This document shows, piece by piece, positions 54,401-62,257 of a DNA stretch of 64,000 nucleotides; positions within the stretch are counted from its first letter, which is position 1; each line of letters begins with the position of its first letter. The notes under the pieces are model-generated. The model made no database searches. It worked only from the letters and a program-made list of their open reading frames with translations, and was not told the DNA's origin. The position numbers and the translations under genes are program-made. Source of the DNA: Bin22 sp965207275 (GTDB lineage: Bacteria > Chloroflexota > Dehalococcoidia > Lucifugimonadales > UBA3495); assembly GCA_965207275.1 (NCBI GenBank), contig CBDBMH010000002.1:1240001-1304000 (forward strand), written 5' to 3'.

Positions 54401-57400
54401 TGGCGACGGTGTTGTAGCTGATGGGGCCGGTGTCCGCGTCGGTGGTCGAGAACCGTCCCCGCCGGGCGTTGCTGGCGCCCAGAGGGTTCGCCTCCTTCGC
54501 ACCGTCGGTGCGGGTGCCCGTCCACGGCCAGTCGTTCGAGGTGCTCCTCTCGCCGCTCTCGAAGCGCCGGTCCGCCATCGCCCAGTTCTCCCAGGTGTCG
54601 GACCAGAAGCCGGCGTTGTTCGCCGCGACCCGCTCGCCGTTCAGCCACCAGACCTCCGCGTCCGTGTGCCCGGCGTCGTTGGGGTTGGTCCGGGTGTGGT
54701 CCCGGGCGTCCACCGCGGCGGTGGAGCCCACCACCCGGAAGTGATCGGCGTAGCGCCGGACGGCGGCGTGACCGTCGCGGGCCGCCTCCCGCACGTGGGC
54801 GTCGTAGACGCCGATGTCGGCGGCGGTGGCGTCGCGGTGGTCTTCGGTCATGAACAGCAGCCGGAACGTCTCGCCCGCGCCCAGATCGAGCGGCTTCAGC
54901 GGCCAGTCCAGGGGCACGGTGTAGGAGCCGTCCGAGTGGGGCAGCAGCCGGCCGTTGACTCCCATGGACAGAGTGGAGCCGCCGACCAGGGTGATCCAGT
55001 TGCCGCCCCCCTGCGCGCGGATGCGAGCGTCGTTGTTGATGCTCCAGCCGGGCGCCGCGCCCTCGTCCTCGGAGTTGCTCTGCGTGAACTTCACCTGGCT
55101 GTTGCCTTCCGTGAGCCCGGCTGCGTCCAGCACGACCCAGTAGCGGGTGTCCGCCTCGAGCGCGACGCCCGGGTGCGTGAAGCGGTACGTGCCGGCCTGC
55201 CGGTTCACCCAGTCGGGATTGGCCAGGGTCCCCACGACCGTGCCGGGAGCCCCGTTGGCGCCTTTGTGGACGGTGACCGTCAGCTTGGAGCCGAAGTCCT
55301 CGGTGGACCGCCTGAAGGCCACGTCCACGCTGGTCAGGGTGTACCCCGAGGGGTTGCCGCCGGTGTCGAAACCCTGCGCCAGGTCCACGTGCAGGCCCTG
55401 CACCAGGCCGCTCGACTGGCCGGTGTTCTTCACCAGCGGCGGGTCGTCGTCCCGCACCCGGACCGTCGCCGTCCCCAGCGACGTGGCCAGGTCGTAGTCC
55501 GACCCGTCCACCAGCGTCACCGTCACCGAGCCGTGGGCTTCGTCCACGTCGTCGTTGGCGGTGGCGATCTCCAGCGTCGCGGTGCCCGAGGCCGGAATGG
55601 TGACGCTGGTGGGCAGCGCGCCGTACCCGAAGTCCCCGGTCGTGGCCACCGTCACGCTCACCGGCAGGTCCGCCGGGGGCGCCGGGGACGCCCTCAGCGT
55701 GAAGCTGGCGCTGACGCCCTCGGTGACGGCGCCGCCGCCAAGGATGCTCACCCGCGACGGCCGCGGCTTGCTGACGCCGTCCAGGCTGATTTGCAGTGAC
55801 TCATTCGGGGCGTTGCCCCATCCGCCTGTCGAGGCAACGGGTCTATCCAAATAGTTGTGGCTGATGCTCCAGCCGGGCAGGCCTCCGCTGTCCTCGCTGT
55901 CCGAACTCGTGTAATCCAAAGAGCTGCTACCCCGACTAACGCTCATATCGATCACGAGGAAGTACGAGGTGTTCGCCGCAAGGTTGATGCCCGCGCTGGT
56001 GAAGGTCAGCGTCTGGTCCGAGGTGGAGGCGGGAAAGCTGGCGGGGTTGGTCAGGGTGCCCAGCGAGCTGCCCGGAGACCCGCCGGAGGCGGCGTGGATG
56101 CTGGCGGTGAGGTCCGAAGAGCTGAAGCCGCTTTGGATAGCGTTGAATCGCACGTCGACGCTGCGCAGGCTGTAGCCGAAGCTGTTGGAGCCGGTGGTGA
56201 AGGCCTGAGCGATATCGTTGGACAGATTTACTGAACCAGCGTCCGCCTGGCCGGTGTTGGCGACGAAGGTGTGCGTCTCGACGGTCTCGACGGCCGTGCC
56301 GTGGATGGTGATCTTGCGGGACTGGCCGAAGGAGGTCCAGGCGCCCGAGGTGTTCCAGGTCCGGTAGTGGCCGTCGTCGGCGATGGTCCAGCCGTCCGCG
56401 CCGCCGGCGTCCTCGGCGTCCGACGCGGTGTTCTGGATGGTGTTGGCGCCGGGAGACAGGACCAGGGTGACGTCCAGCACCGCCCAGTACGTGGTGTTCG
56501 CCGCGAGCGCCACGCCCGAGTGCGTGAAGCTGTTCGTGCCCGCGGCGATCGTGCCGGGCTTGGTCAGGGTGGCGACCACCGCGCCCGGCGCTCCGCTGCT
56601 GTCGCTTCTGATCTCGGCAGCCAGCTTCCCCGCCAGCGCGCCGTCGTTGATTTGCGGAAACGAGAAGTCGACGCCCGTCAGGGTGTACCCGCCGGCGTTG
56701 GCGCCCGTCGTGAACGCCTGCGCGTGGTCGTGCTGGACGAAATTGCCGGTGCCGCCGTTCGCCTGCCCGAAGTTGCTCACCAGGAAAGGCTTGCTGACGC
56801 CGCCGAGGCTGAGTTTCAGTGATGACGCGCTGGTGATCCATGCGGCTGTTGAGGAAAATGAAAATGCTCTAAACAAAGCGCCGTCGCCGATGCTCCAGCC
56901 GGCCAACTGTCCGCTGTCCTCGCTGTCCGAAGTCGTGACGCGTATATTCGAGAAAGGCTCATCACTGCTGATATCGAACATCACGAAGTACGTGGTGTTC
57001 GCCGCAAGGTCGATGCCCGTGCTGGTGAAGGTCAGCGTCTGGTCCGAACTGGAGACGGGAAAGCTGGCGGGGTTGGTCAGGGTCCCGAGGGAGCTGCCCG
57101 GAGACCCGCCGGAGTCGGCGTGAATGCTGGCGGTGAGGGATGAAGAGCTGAAGCCGCTGGCGATAGTGGCGAATTCCACGGCGACACTGGTCAGGGAGTA
57201 CCCACTGGGGTTGCTGCCGGTGGTGAACGCCTGGGCGTAATCATTGCCCAGAGATACACTGGCTCCGTCTAACTGGCCGGTGTTGGCGACGAAGGTCTGC
57301 GTCGCCTGCTGCGCAGAGGCTGTTTCAGTCCCTCCAGACAGCAGCGCGAACAGCGCCGCCGCCATCATTACGGCCAGGAGCAGCCGGGTCAGCGCCCACA

Positions 57401-57422
57401 GGGCGCGCCGCCGGGTCAGCAC
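48453..57422 (-). CDS. Giant secreted multi-domain protein with Calx-beta repeats
   Basis: About 2,990 residues from GTG 57422; longer if translation begins at the ATG at 57526 (see that entry). An N-terminal signal (RRRALWALTRLLLAVMMAAA, ending ASAQQ) is followed by several copies of a beta-rich module of the form TFVANTGQ...AQAFTTGSN...GYSLTSV. Next are a fibronectin-III-like region (DLSWPRVVGAEGYEVRYW), two copies of a helical segment (RVRELASQTQHGAAHVNRWN), and six near-identical Calx-beta units of 109 residues (VSVTAGSGVTEGGD...). It ends GTMTIVDDD with no sortase motif or visible anchor. Repeated Asp-rich loops (TDDDxDETDG) suggest calcium binding. Probable adhesin or cell-surface/secreted structural protein. 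Confidence 0.85.
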   Translation of the reverse strand: MLTRRRALWALTRLLLAVMMAAALFALLSGGTETASAQQATQTFVANTGQLDGASVSLGNDYAQAFTTGSNPSGYSLTSVAVEFATIASGFSSSSLTASIHADSGGSPGSSLGTLTNPASFPVSSSDQTLTFTSTGIDLAANTTYFVMFDISSDEPFSNIRVTTSDSEDSGQLAGWSIGDGALFRAFSFSSTAAWITSASSLKLSLGGVSKPFLVSNFGQANGGTGNFVQHDHAQAFTTGANAGGYTLTGVDFSFPQINDGALAGKLAAEIRSDSSGAPGAVVATLTKPGTIAAGTNSFTHSGVALAANTTYWAVLDVTLVLSPGANTIQNTASDAEDAGGADGWTIADDGHYRTWNTSGAWTSFGQSRKITIHGTAVETVETHTFVANTGQADAGSVNLSNDIAQAFTTGSNSFGYSLRSVDVRFNAIQSGFSSSDLTASIHAASGGSPGSSLGTLTNPASFPASTSDQTLTFTSAGINLAANTSYFLVIDMSVSRGSSSLDYTSSDSEDSGGLPGWSISHNYLDRPVASTGGWGNAPNESLQISLDGVSKPRPSRVSILGGGAVTEGVSASFTLRASPAPPADLPVSVTVATTGDFGYGALPTSVTIPASGTATLEIATANDDVDEAHGSVTVTLVDGSDYDLATSLGTATVRVRDDDPPLVKNTGQSSGLVQGLHVDLAQGFDTGGNPSGYTLTSVDVAFRRSTEDFGSKLTVTVHKGANGAPGTVVGTLANPDWVNRQAGTYRFTHPGVALEADTRYWVVLDAAGLTEGNSQVKFTQSNSEDEGAAPGWSINNDARIRAQGGGNWITLVGGSTLSMGVNGRLLPHSDGSYTVPLDWPLKPLDLGAGETFRLLFMTEDHRDATAADIGVYDAHVREAARDGHAAVRRYADHFRVVGSTAAVDARDHTRTNPNDAGHTDAEVWWLNGERVAANNAGFWSDTWENWAMADRRFESGERSTSNDWPWTGTRTDGAKEANPLGASNARRGRFSTTDADTGPISYNTVASTQDHAFYGISPLFRVEPTPVNAPPGEPAVMSNLGQADGAALDVTTASTVRDRAQSFTTGKNGGHYRLNSVDVEFAEIGDSDAARDLRVQIWAGSGGSPGSTAADVLADLARPSMPVGSSDRTFTFTYQGDDGSGLRLEPNTTYWVYVYDASVQPNSTYTLRATASNSERRQGLRLPEGWSIGDGHSSWSLYPNPAVSWSTHSEALKIGLNLGAADAFVQFRTCEGTVSGNTCSTGWVVANHTRHDPPPTITLTEGGPAVTYQWQAVDPHERRHFYVASQVGEPLSHHGGYIGPGQPDRDRLMCHTGSRSPYNLGDPIVEGLGRDGIHFGYGSTAGPLLDRHDGCPFSSQSVYEGDANKWRPVSLAAGQDSDAFDHGTFLIHRPHAVGHNFYENGVLYQVEGFDYPEVRVPLIIRDDDQWEQTLEFSIDDGTTWTSIEDGGLNLAFPASLNTGRKAHYFWVRTKNDPPADQDKRFSISADFAKPLLRSGTSEYFRSHRVWFTSPAASHLHTFRTDSAVSAGSVTVGRTPVQVDIHVGANVVGNVTFQVEGYKLYERSDNQISTETPPKTVRTDSFSFHRTLGSCVGCQRLLGDLPDPVVERVGDLTYANLSDTGIDLSWPRVVGAEGYEVRYWSTTSPFPGVPADEAWFGAEPNDPAWNIRHLEPDTEYRAVVYYQDHGATQLSTASPVIRFTTLAAGSPVEAEPASVIVERVPEVSISAAGGTITEGEDAVYTVTVNPAPDAPLDVRVGVAGPGSVVAAQHLGERTVNVPTGGSVSFTIPTVDDTGWGSNGMLGATVRFGEGYRLNRFRSYASVYIANNDLPPPPPVQLKRVSDTTATVAWKPQGDGASYLVVWHESFTGVPVLTEVTTTATEHQLTGLKPQSHYVVSVLHGTNQLDQITVRTLAAGATPKTFTVDFETPAPNTSVPVISVTADGNVTEGGDATFTVSANPAPAADLDVSVTVSQSDDSGISLEQRTVTIPSAGYAALTVATTNDEVDEPDGSVTVTVDASANLDYRVSSSQGTAVVVVSDDDGGYTVNQGTIARVRELASQTQHGAAHVNRWNRVLLAFGEHDGTGVTGGPMTAAEAQDMADNHSSPVWDLVVVELTALEAAAAQTPPPPTPEVSITAGSGVTEGGDAIFTVTASPAPTANLDVSVTVSQSGDYGAATGQRTVTIPTSGSVTLTVGTTDDTTDETDGSVTATVNAGSGYTVSSSQGAATVGVSDNDAASTPVVSVTAGGGITEGGSASFTVSANPAPAANLDVSLTVSQSGDYGATTGQRTVTIPTSGSATVTITTTDDDVDETDGSVTATVNAGSGYTVSSTQGAATVGVADNDDPVVEEQTGYTVDPDVIAKVRELASQTQHGTAHVNRWNRVLVAFGEHDGAGVTGGPMTASEAQDMADKHSSPVWDEVVTELTALEAASAQTPPPTPEVSISAGSGVTEGGDATFTVTASPAPAANLSVSVTVSQSGDYGAATGQRTVTIPTTGSVTLTVGTTDDTTDETDGSVTATVNAGSGYTVSSSQGAATVGVSDNDAAPTPVVSVTAGSGVTEGGDAVFTVTASPAPSSNLDVSVTVSQSGDYGATTGQRTVTVPTTGSVTLTVGTTDDNADETDGSVTATVNAGSGYTVSSSQGAATVAVSDNDDAPTPVVSVTAGSGVTEGGDAVFTVTASPAPTANLDVSVTVSQSGDYGAATGQRTVTVPTTGSVTLTVGTTDDDDDETDGSVTATVNAGGGYTVSSSQGAATVGVSDNDDAPTPVVSVSAGSGITEGGDAFFTVTASPAPAANLDVSVTVSQSGDYGAATGQRTVTIPTTGSVTLTVGTTDDDADETDGSVTATVNAGSGYTVSSTQGAATVGVSDNDDAAPEVEISVAVEDASAVEGDVLEFRVRLSEASTEEIRVRWYTAPAYHLLDDRAHRSDYQTTEGELVFKPGVTELTGEVWLEQDEDEEPDEYFAVEAYLPGSLVSPDAVGTMTIVDDD
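48811..51045 (-). repeat. 327-bp tandem repeats encoding Calx-beta units
   Basis: The marker sequence TCGTTGTCGG recurs at 48811, 49138, 49465 and 49792, exactly 327 bases apart; a near-identical copy (TCGTTGTCTG) begins at 50392 and a perfect one at 50719, again 327 apart. Each unit is one 109-residue domain. A 273-base insert (about 50119-50391) and its relative (about 51046-51300) break the array. The close nucleotide identity implies recent duplication or ongoing homogenisation. Confidence 0.9.
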
Positions 57423-57526
57423 GACGCCCCCGGAAGTCGGGGGGGGGGGGCTGAAAGGGGTAGGTATGAAGCGTTGCCTGCTTTCCCCAGGGTCTTCAGG
57501 GTCTTCGCCATGAGCTCGGCCACCAT
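57423..57526 (-). other. Out-of-frame leader of the giant gene with C12 homopolymer
   Basis: The ATG at 57526 has the only strong Shine-Dalgarno (AAGGTG, 7 bases upstream). It reads MVAELMAKTLKTLGKAGNAS and then runs into a tract of twelve C (57450-57439 on the minus strand). With twelve C that frame stops soon after; with ten or thirteen it would join the signal-peptide frame exactly (91st base falls in step). As sequenced, only an internal GTG (57422) is in frame. This is a classical layout of a slipped-strand switch, or a sequencing error in the tract. Confidence 0.7.
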
Positions 57527-57666
57527 CGCTAATCACCTTCTCGCCGCCAGGGGCCGCGTCCCGTAAAGGTTGCCCAAGGTTGCCCAAAACTGGGACCTCG
57601 CCCGGCGTCGTCCATTGTTTTCTTGAAATTGTCTTCTTGAAGCAGCAATGCTCTTGAAGCAGCAAT
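57488..57666. repeat. Cluster of short direct duplications before the giant gene
   Basis: Three tandem or near-tandem duplications lie within 180 bases: CAGGGTCTT twice (57488-57505), AAGGTTGCCC twice (57566-57585) and TCTTGAAGCAGCAAT twice (57635-57649 and 57652-57666). With the nearby homopolymer they mark the leader as slippage-prone. No gene is seen in the rest of 57527-57708. Confidence 0.8.
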
Positions 57667-57708
57667 AACGATTATCCGCGAATTCGCCGCCCGCCGCAAG
57701 ACGGCCGC

Positions 57709-59606
57709 CCGGCCCAAATCCACCACCTAATGGGAGGAAAAGACCTCGTTGGAGCCAGCGGCAAAGCTGGCTATGATGGTTACGGGACAAACACAACCAT
57801 CACCAACGAGGTGCAGTCATTATGCAACAGGGAGTCCTGCCATTCCAGTATGGGACGGAGCATCGCGCGGGGGGCATGACGGGGCTGTCGGGGTTGGCGG
57901 TCTATCTGGAAATGGCCGATGCGATGGGGCTGGGCGAGTCGATCCGGCGCTACGTGAAGGTCAAGGAGGGCGGACAGGGATGGACGGACCGGCAGATGGT
58001 CACCGCGCTGGTGCTGCTGAATCTGGCCGGTGGAGAAGGAGTGGACGACCTCCGGGTGCTGGAAGGGGACGAGGGTCTGGGCCGGATGTTGGGCCGGGTG
58101 GAGACGCACCGGCAGCGGGCTTGTGAGCGCCGGGAGGAGGGCAGCCGGTGGCGGGGCGGGCGGCGCCGCAGCGTCCCGTCTCCGTCGGCGGTGTTCCGGT
58201 ACCTGGGCCGGTTCCACGACCCGGTTCAGGAGGAGGCCAGGCAGCCCCATACGGCGTACATACCCGCGCCCAGCGGCGCGCTGCGCGGGCTGGGGAAGGT
58301 CAACGCCGAGATGATGAGCTTCGTCCGGGACCACCTGGAGCAGGAGCAGGCGACGCTGGACATGGACGCGACGCTGATCGAGACCTACAAGCAGGAGGCG
58401 CTGTACTGCTACCAGGGCTACAAGGCCTACCAGCCGATGGTCACCTACTGGGCCGAGGCGGACCTGGTGGTCCATTCGGAGTTCCGGGACGGCAACGTGC
58501 CAGCGGGGTTCGAGCAACTGCGGGTGTTGCGGGAGTCGCTGGCCCATCTGCCGGAGGGCGTGGTGAAGGTGATGCTGCGGTCGGACACGGCGGGGTACCA
58601 AGTTGAGTTGTTGCGGTACTGCGCCGAGGGGAGGGATGAGCGGTTCGGAGTGATCGAATTCGCGGTGGGGGCGGACGTCACGGAGGGGTTCAAGCGTGCG
58701 GCAGCCGAAGTGGAGGAGAGCCAGTGGCGCCGGTTGCCCCGGATGGTGGGGGAGTTGGCGGTGGAGACGGAACAGGAGTGGGCCGAGGTGGACTTCGTGC
58801 CCGATAGATTGGCTTATTCCAAGAATGATCCCGACTACCGTTTCATAGCGGTCCGGGAGCCGCTGAGGCGGCCGCCGCTGCCGGGCATGGAGGATGACCT
58901 GGAGTTGTCGGTTCCGGCGATGGAGATGCCGGACCGGGGCTGGTACAAGATCCGGGGGATAGTGACTAACCGGGAGCTACCGGGAGATGAGGTGGTGCGG
59001 TGGTACCGGGAGAGATGCGGGAAGGGCGAGGAGGTGCATGGTGTGCTGAAGGAGGACTTGGCTGGCGGGAGGCTGCCGTCGGGACAGTTCGGGGCCAACG
59101 CGGCCTGGTGGGCGATAGCGGCGCTGGCGTTCAACCTGAACTCGGCGGTCAAGCAGTTGGCCCTGGGCGGTCAGTGGGTGAACAAGCGGCTCAAGGCGGT
59201 GCGCTTTGCTCTGATCAATCTGGCCGGACGGGTGGTCTGCCACGCCAGGAAGCTGCTGATCCGGCTGGCCCGGGGCCATCCATCCTTCCCGCTGCTGGCG
59301 GGAGCGCACCGGAGAATAGCGGCGCTGGCCCACGGCCCACCCTGACCTGGGACGGTCTGCGCCACTACCGACGGGCATTCAAGCGACGGGGACTCCCGCC
59401 GTAGGGACACTGCGCCCTTCTCCAGGACCGGTTGGCATAGACCTCGCCCTGGCGTCGCCGGCCAACGCCCCAATATCCCCTTCCAGCGCCTACTCCTGCC
59501 ACGCCAACCCACTGCCAACCTGTCAGCCGTCAGCCGATGCCCCAACCGGCCCAATCAAGGAGCCCCAAAACCATTTTTCTCCCATTAGGTGGTGGATTTG
59601 GGCCGG
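57709..59606 (+). mobile_element. Complete IS1380-family insertion sequence
   Basis: Perfect terminal inverted repeats of 28 bp (57709-57736 and 59579-59606; the core reads CCACCACCTAATGGGAG on the left) flank a single intact transposase gene. Length about 1.9 kb. No clear 4-bp target duplication is visible in the flanks, perhaps because of the rearranged second copy on the right. Confidence 0.9.
57822..59345 (+). CDS. IS1380 family transposase
   Basis: 507-residue DDE transposase. Catalytic acids are likely in LDMDATLIETYKQEA, MLRSDTAGYQVELL and GKGEEVHGVLKEDLAGGRLP; the last with FGANAAWWAIAALAFNLN is highly characteristic of the family. The N-terminal region (GLSGLAVYLEMADAMGLGES) and the helix-rich part up to residue 90 fit an accessory DNA-binding domain. 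It has no frameshift or stop, so it may still be active, and a damaged relative lies directly downstream. Confidence 0.93.
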   Translation: MQQGVLPFQYGTEHRAGGMTGLSGLAVYLEMADAMGLGESIRRYVKVKEGGQGWTDRQMVTALVLLNLAGGEGVDDLRVLEGDEGLGRMLGRVETHRQRACERREEGSRWRGGRRRSVPSPSAVFRYLGRFHDPVQEEARQPHTAYIPAPSGALRGLGKVNAEMMSFVRDHLEQEQATLDMDATLIETYKQEALYCYQGYKAYQPMVTYWAEADLVVHSEFRDGNVPAGFEQLRVLRESLAHLPEGVVKVMLRSDTAGYQVELLRYCAEGRDERFGVIEFAVGADVTEGFKRAAAEVEESQWRRLPRMVGELAVETEQEWAEVDFVPDRLAYSKNDPDYRFIAVREPLRRPPLPGMEDDLELSVPAMEMPDRGWYKIRGIVTNRELPGDEVVRWYRERCGKGEEVHGVLKEDLAGGRLPSGQFGANAAWWAIAALAFNLNSAVKQLALGGQWVNKRLKAVRFALINLAGRVVCHARKLLIRLARGHPSFPLLAGAHRRIAALAHGPP

Positions 59607-59689
59607 CAGGTTCGGGCATTTTCGCCAGCCTGCCGGCGCCTGGCCGGCGCTGGTATAATCCCCCCCAACCAGCCAGCCCATCGCCCGAC

Positions 59690-60811
59690 CTGGAAGGGGA
59701 CCTGGGCCATGTTGGGCGTGGAGACGCACCGGCAGCGGGCTTGTGAGCGCCAGGCCCGCCCAACGGCCAGATCAGCCGAGGTTCGCCGTGACCACCGCCA
59801 ACACCAGCGCCAACTACCAGGAGTACGCTACCAGGGCAAGGCAGCCGATGGACCTACCCCGGAGGGTCCATTCCCGAAACGTCCGGCAACGCCCATCTCC
59901 GGAGGGCTGCTGCCGGACACGGCGGGGTACCAAGTTGAGTTGTTGCGGTACTGCGCCCGTTCGGAGTGATCGCCTGATGAAGCGTGCAGCCGAAGTCAGT
60001 GGCGCCGGTTGCCCCGGATGGTACGACCAGGAGTGGGCCGAGGTGGACTTTGCCCGATAATTGGATCCAAGAATGCCGCGTTTCATAGCGGTCCGGGAGC
60101 CGCTGAGGCGGCCGCCGCTGCCATGGAGGATGACCTGGACGGTTCCGGCGGGAGATGCCGGACCGGGGCTGGTACAAGATCCGGGGGATAGTGACTAACC
60201 CTACCCGGTGGTACCGGGAGAGATGCGGGAAGGGCGAGGAGGTGCATGGTGTGCTGAAGGAGGACTTGGCTGGCGGGAGGCTGCCGTCGGGACAGTTCGG
60301 GGCCACGCGGCCTGGTGGGCGATAGCGGCGCTGGCGTTCAACCTGAACTCGGCGGTCAAGCAGTTGGCCCTGGGCGGTCAGTGGGTGAACAAGCGGCTCA
60401 AGGCGGTGCGCTTTGCTCTGATCAATCTGGCCGGACGGGTGGTCTGCCACGCCAGGAAGCTGCTGATCCGGCTGGCCCGGGGCCATCCATCCTTCCCGCT
60501 GCTGGCGGGAGCGCACCGGAGAATAGCGGCGCTGGCCCACGGCCCACCCTGACCTGGGACGGTCTGCGCCACTACCGACGGGCATTCAAGCGACGGGGAC
60601 TCCCGCCGTAGGGACACTGCGCCCTTCTCCAGGACCGGTTGGCATAGACCTCGCCCTGGCGTCGCCGGCCAACGCCCCAATATCCCCTTCCAGCGCCTAC
60701 TCCTGCCACGCCAACCCACTGCCAACCTGTCAGCCGTCAGCCGATGCCCCAACCGGCCCAATCAAGGAGCCCCAAAACCATTTTTCTCCCATTAGGTGGT
60801 GGATTTGGGCC
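59690..60811 (+). pseudogene. Scrambled second IS1380 copy interleaved with Uma2 flank sequence
   Basis: From 60209 to about 60897 the sequence matches 59001-59690 almost perfectly (one base lost near 60303), including the right inverted repeat at 60786-60811. From 59690 to 60208, however, short blocks of the transposase gene alternate with short blocks from the region upstream of and within the Uma2 gene (60890 onward), both in their original order. No reading frame survives. This is either a much-decayed copy or a hybrid consensus of IS-containing and IS-free sequences. Confidence 0.8.
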
Positions 60812-60858
60812 GGCAGGTTCGGGCATTTTCGCCAGCCTGCCGGCGCCTGGCCGGCGCT

Positions 60859-60866
60859 GGTATAAT
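60859..60866 (+). promoter_or_regulatory. Candidate extended -10 promoter of the Uma2 gene
   Basis: GGTATAAT (TATAAT at 60861-60866) stands about 80 bases before the GTG start. The same sequence recurs 1,207 bases upstream at 59654-59659, because this stretch is duplicated with the IS. No good -35 is seen, so an extended -10 is the likely mode. Confidence 0.45.
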
Positions 60867-60945
60867 CCCCCCCAACCAGCCAGCCCATCGCCCACCGGGA
60901 CCCCAACGCCAGGCCCGCCCAACGCCAGATCAGCCGAGGTTCGCC

Positions 60946-61692
60946 GTGACCACCGCCAACACCAGCGCCAACACCAGCGCCAGCAGCAAGACCCCCAGGG
61001 CCCCGAAAGTCCGGCAACGCTTCCGGCTGCCCGACATACCCGACCGCGAGCCTGATGAAGTGACTCAATACGACCAACTTTTCAAGGATGGCCGCTCTCG
61101 CGACCTGGCCTTCCACTTGGGAAATCCCGAGACCACCCTGGTGGAGGCCGACCGCTGGATCGCCCCGGACGCCGCTTTCGACAAGCGCCGGGCGCGGTAC
61201 CCCGACCTCATGGTGGCCTTCGGCGCGGACCCGGCGGCCTACCGGGCCAGCAACGGGTACGTAGTAGAGGAGCAGGGGAAACCGCCGGACTTCGTGTTGG
61301 AGGTGGCGTCGGAGAGCACCGGGGAGCATGACGTGGGAGACAAGCGGGACTACTACGAGTCCCTGGGCATCCTGGAGTACTGGCGCTTCGACGAGACCGG
61401 GGAGCACCACGGGGCGAGGCTGGCCGGGGACCTTCTGGCGAACGGCCGGTACGAGCCGATAGATATAGAGGAACTGCCCGGCGGGGCGTTGCAGGGGTAC
61501 AGCCGGGCGCTGGGGCTGAACCTGAGGTGGGAGGAGGGCCGGCTGGTGTTCCGCGACCCCGCCACGGGGGAGCCCATCGCCACTCTGGAGAGCGAGCGCC
61601 GGGGCCGCGTGCAGGCCGAGGCTCGCGCCGACGCCGCCGAGGCCCGCAACCGGGAATTGGAGGAGGAACTGCGCCGGCTGCGGGGCGGTTAG
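60946..61692 (+). CDS. Uma2 family (DUF820) PD-(D/E)XK endonuclease-fold protein
   Basis: 248 residues from GTG 60946, which has GAGGT five bases upstream; the frame is open further left but into IS-end sequence. The Uma2 core is visible: RRARYPDLMVAFGADPAA, then GKPPDFVLEVASESTGEHD and KRDYYESLGILEYWRFDE, the order D...E-x-x...K expected of the fold. The C-terminus is a charged coiled coil (RVQAEARADAAEARNRELEEE). Function unknown; the family is often multicopy and associated with mobile DNA. Confidence 0.88.
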   Translation: MTTANTSANTSASSKTPRAPKVRQRFRLPDIPDREPDEVTQYDQLFKDGRSRDLAFHLGNPETTLVEADRWIAPDAAFDKRRARYPDLMVAFGADPAAYRASNGYVVEEQGKPPDFVLEVASESTGEHDVGDKRDYYESLGILEYWRFDETGEHHGARLAGDLLANGRYEPIDIEELPGGALQGYSRALGLNLRWEEGRLVFRDPATGEPIATLESERRGRVQAEARADAAEARNRELEEELRRLRGG

Positions 61693-61788
61693 GGGATAGC
61701 GAACGCAGACGGCGGTGGCAACCTGGAACCCCTGTCCTGTAGGAGAAGGACTCCAGTACCGCCGTTCGAATCGTGCTCCCCTGCGCCG
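61692..61788 (+). other. Long interrupted hairpin after the Uma2 gene
   Basis: CGGCGGT and ACCGCCG, CTGGA and TCCAG, and GTCC and GGAC pair in nested order around TGTAGGAGAA, giving a three-step stem at about 61708-61763. GTTCGAATC at the right edge recalls a tRNA T-loop, but no cloverleaf can be drawn. No T-run follows, so neither terminator nor tRNA is supported. Confidence 0.5.
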
Positions 61789-62238
61789 CTAATCGGGCCT
61801 CCGCTCCGTTGGCTTCAGCATGGCGGAGCAGCCCCGCTCGTCCACCAGGTGGTTCACTGAAACCCGCCCGTGGCGGTCGTATCCGGTGGTATAGGCGAAT
61901 TCGACCTCAGCACCCCAGGGCACCCGGCCCCCGACGCGGATGGTGCCTTCGCCGGGCTTGCCGCCATTCCGTGGCCCGCCGGCGCCCTCGATCACCATCC
62001 CGTTGCGCCCGCCCTTCTTCCAGCCCATGACCTTGAGCTCCACCGGTGCCACCAGTTCCGCCGGAGAAGGCGCGAACAGGACTTCGTGCAGCCGCCTCAG
62101 CACGTCCCCGGAGGGTTTGCGATGGCCGTTCATCACCTGGGAGAGCATCCCGATGCTGATGCCGGCCCGCCGCGCCGTCTCGTTCTGGGACCAGCCGTGA
62201 GCGTCCATGCGCTCCCACATGTCAATGACCAGGAACAT
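61789..62238 (-). CDS. XRE-type helix-turn-helix protein
   Basis: 149 residues (or 143 from the internal ATG at 62220). The HTH is GWSQNETARRAGISIGMLSQ followed by VMNGHRKPSGDVLRRL, residues about 15-50, a clear Cro/C1-type DNA-binding domain. The C-terminal half (GAEVEFAYTTGYDRHGRVSV) is a short beta-rich domain that I do not recognise. Its first codon lies about 20 bases from the IS21 terminal repeats, so its promoter may have been replaced by the IS. Confidence 0.75.
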   Translation of the reverse strand: MFLVIDMWERMDAHGWSQNETARRAGISIGMLSQVMNGHRKPSGDVLRRLHEVLFAPSPAELVAPVELKVMGWKKGGRNGMVIEGAGGPRNGGKPGEGTIRVGGRVPWGAEVEFAYTTGYDRHGRVSVNHLVDERGCSAMLKPTERRPD

Positions 62239-62257
62239 TAGGCCAGTAAAGGGCGAA

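Noticed and set aside
50184..55799. An 1,871-codon plus-strand open frame opposite the giant gene
   Set aside because: It is the complement of the repeat-rich, GC-rich coding sequence; its product is a low-complexity string of Arg, Gly, His and Val repeats, with no ribosome site. The minus-strand frame has a signal peptide and known domains.
61692..61785. Possible tRNA-Leu or tRNA-Ser gene (GTTCGAATC near the right end)
   Set aside because: Acceptor, D and anticodon arms cannot be drawn; the stems form one long nested hairpin instead, and no CCA-ready acceptor pairs with the 5' side.
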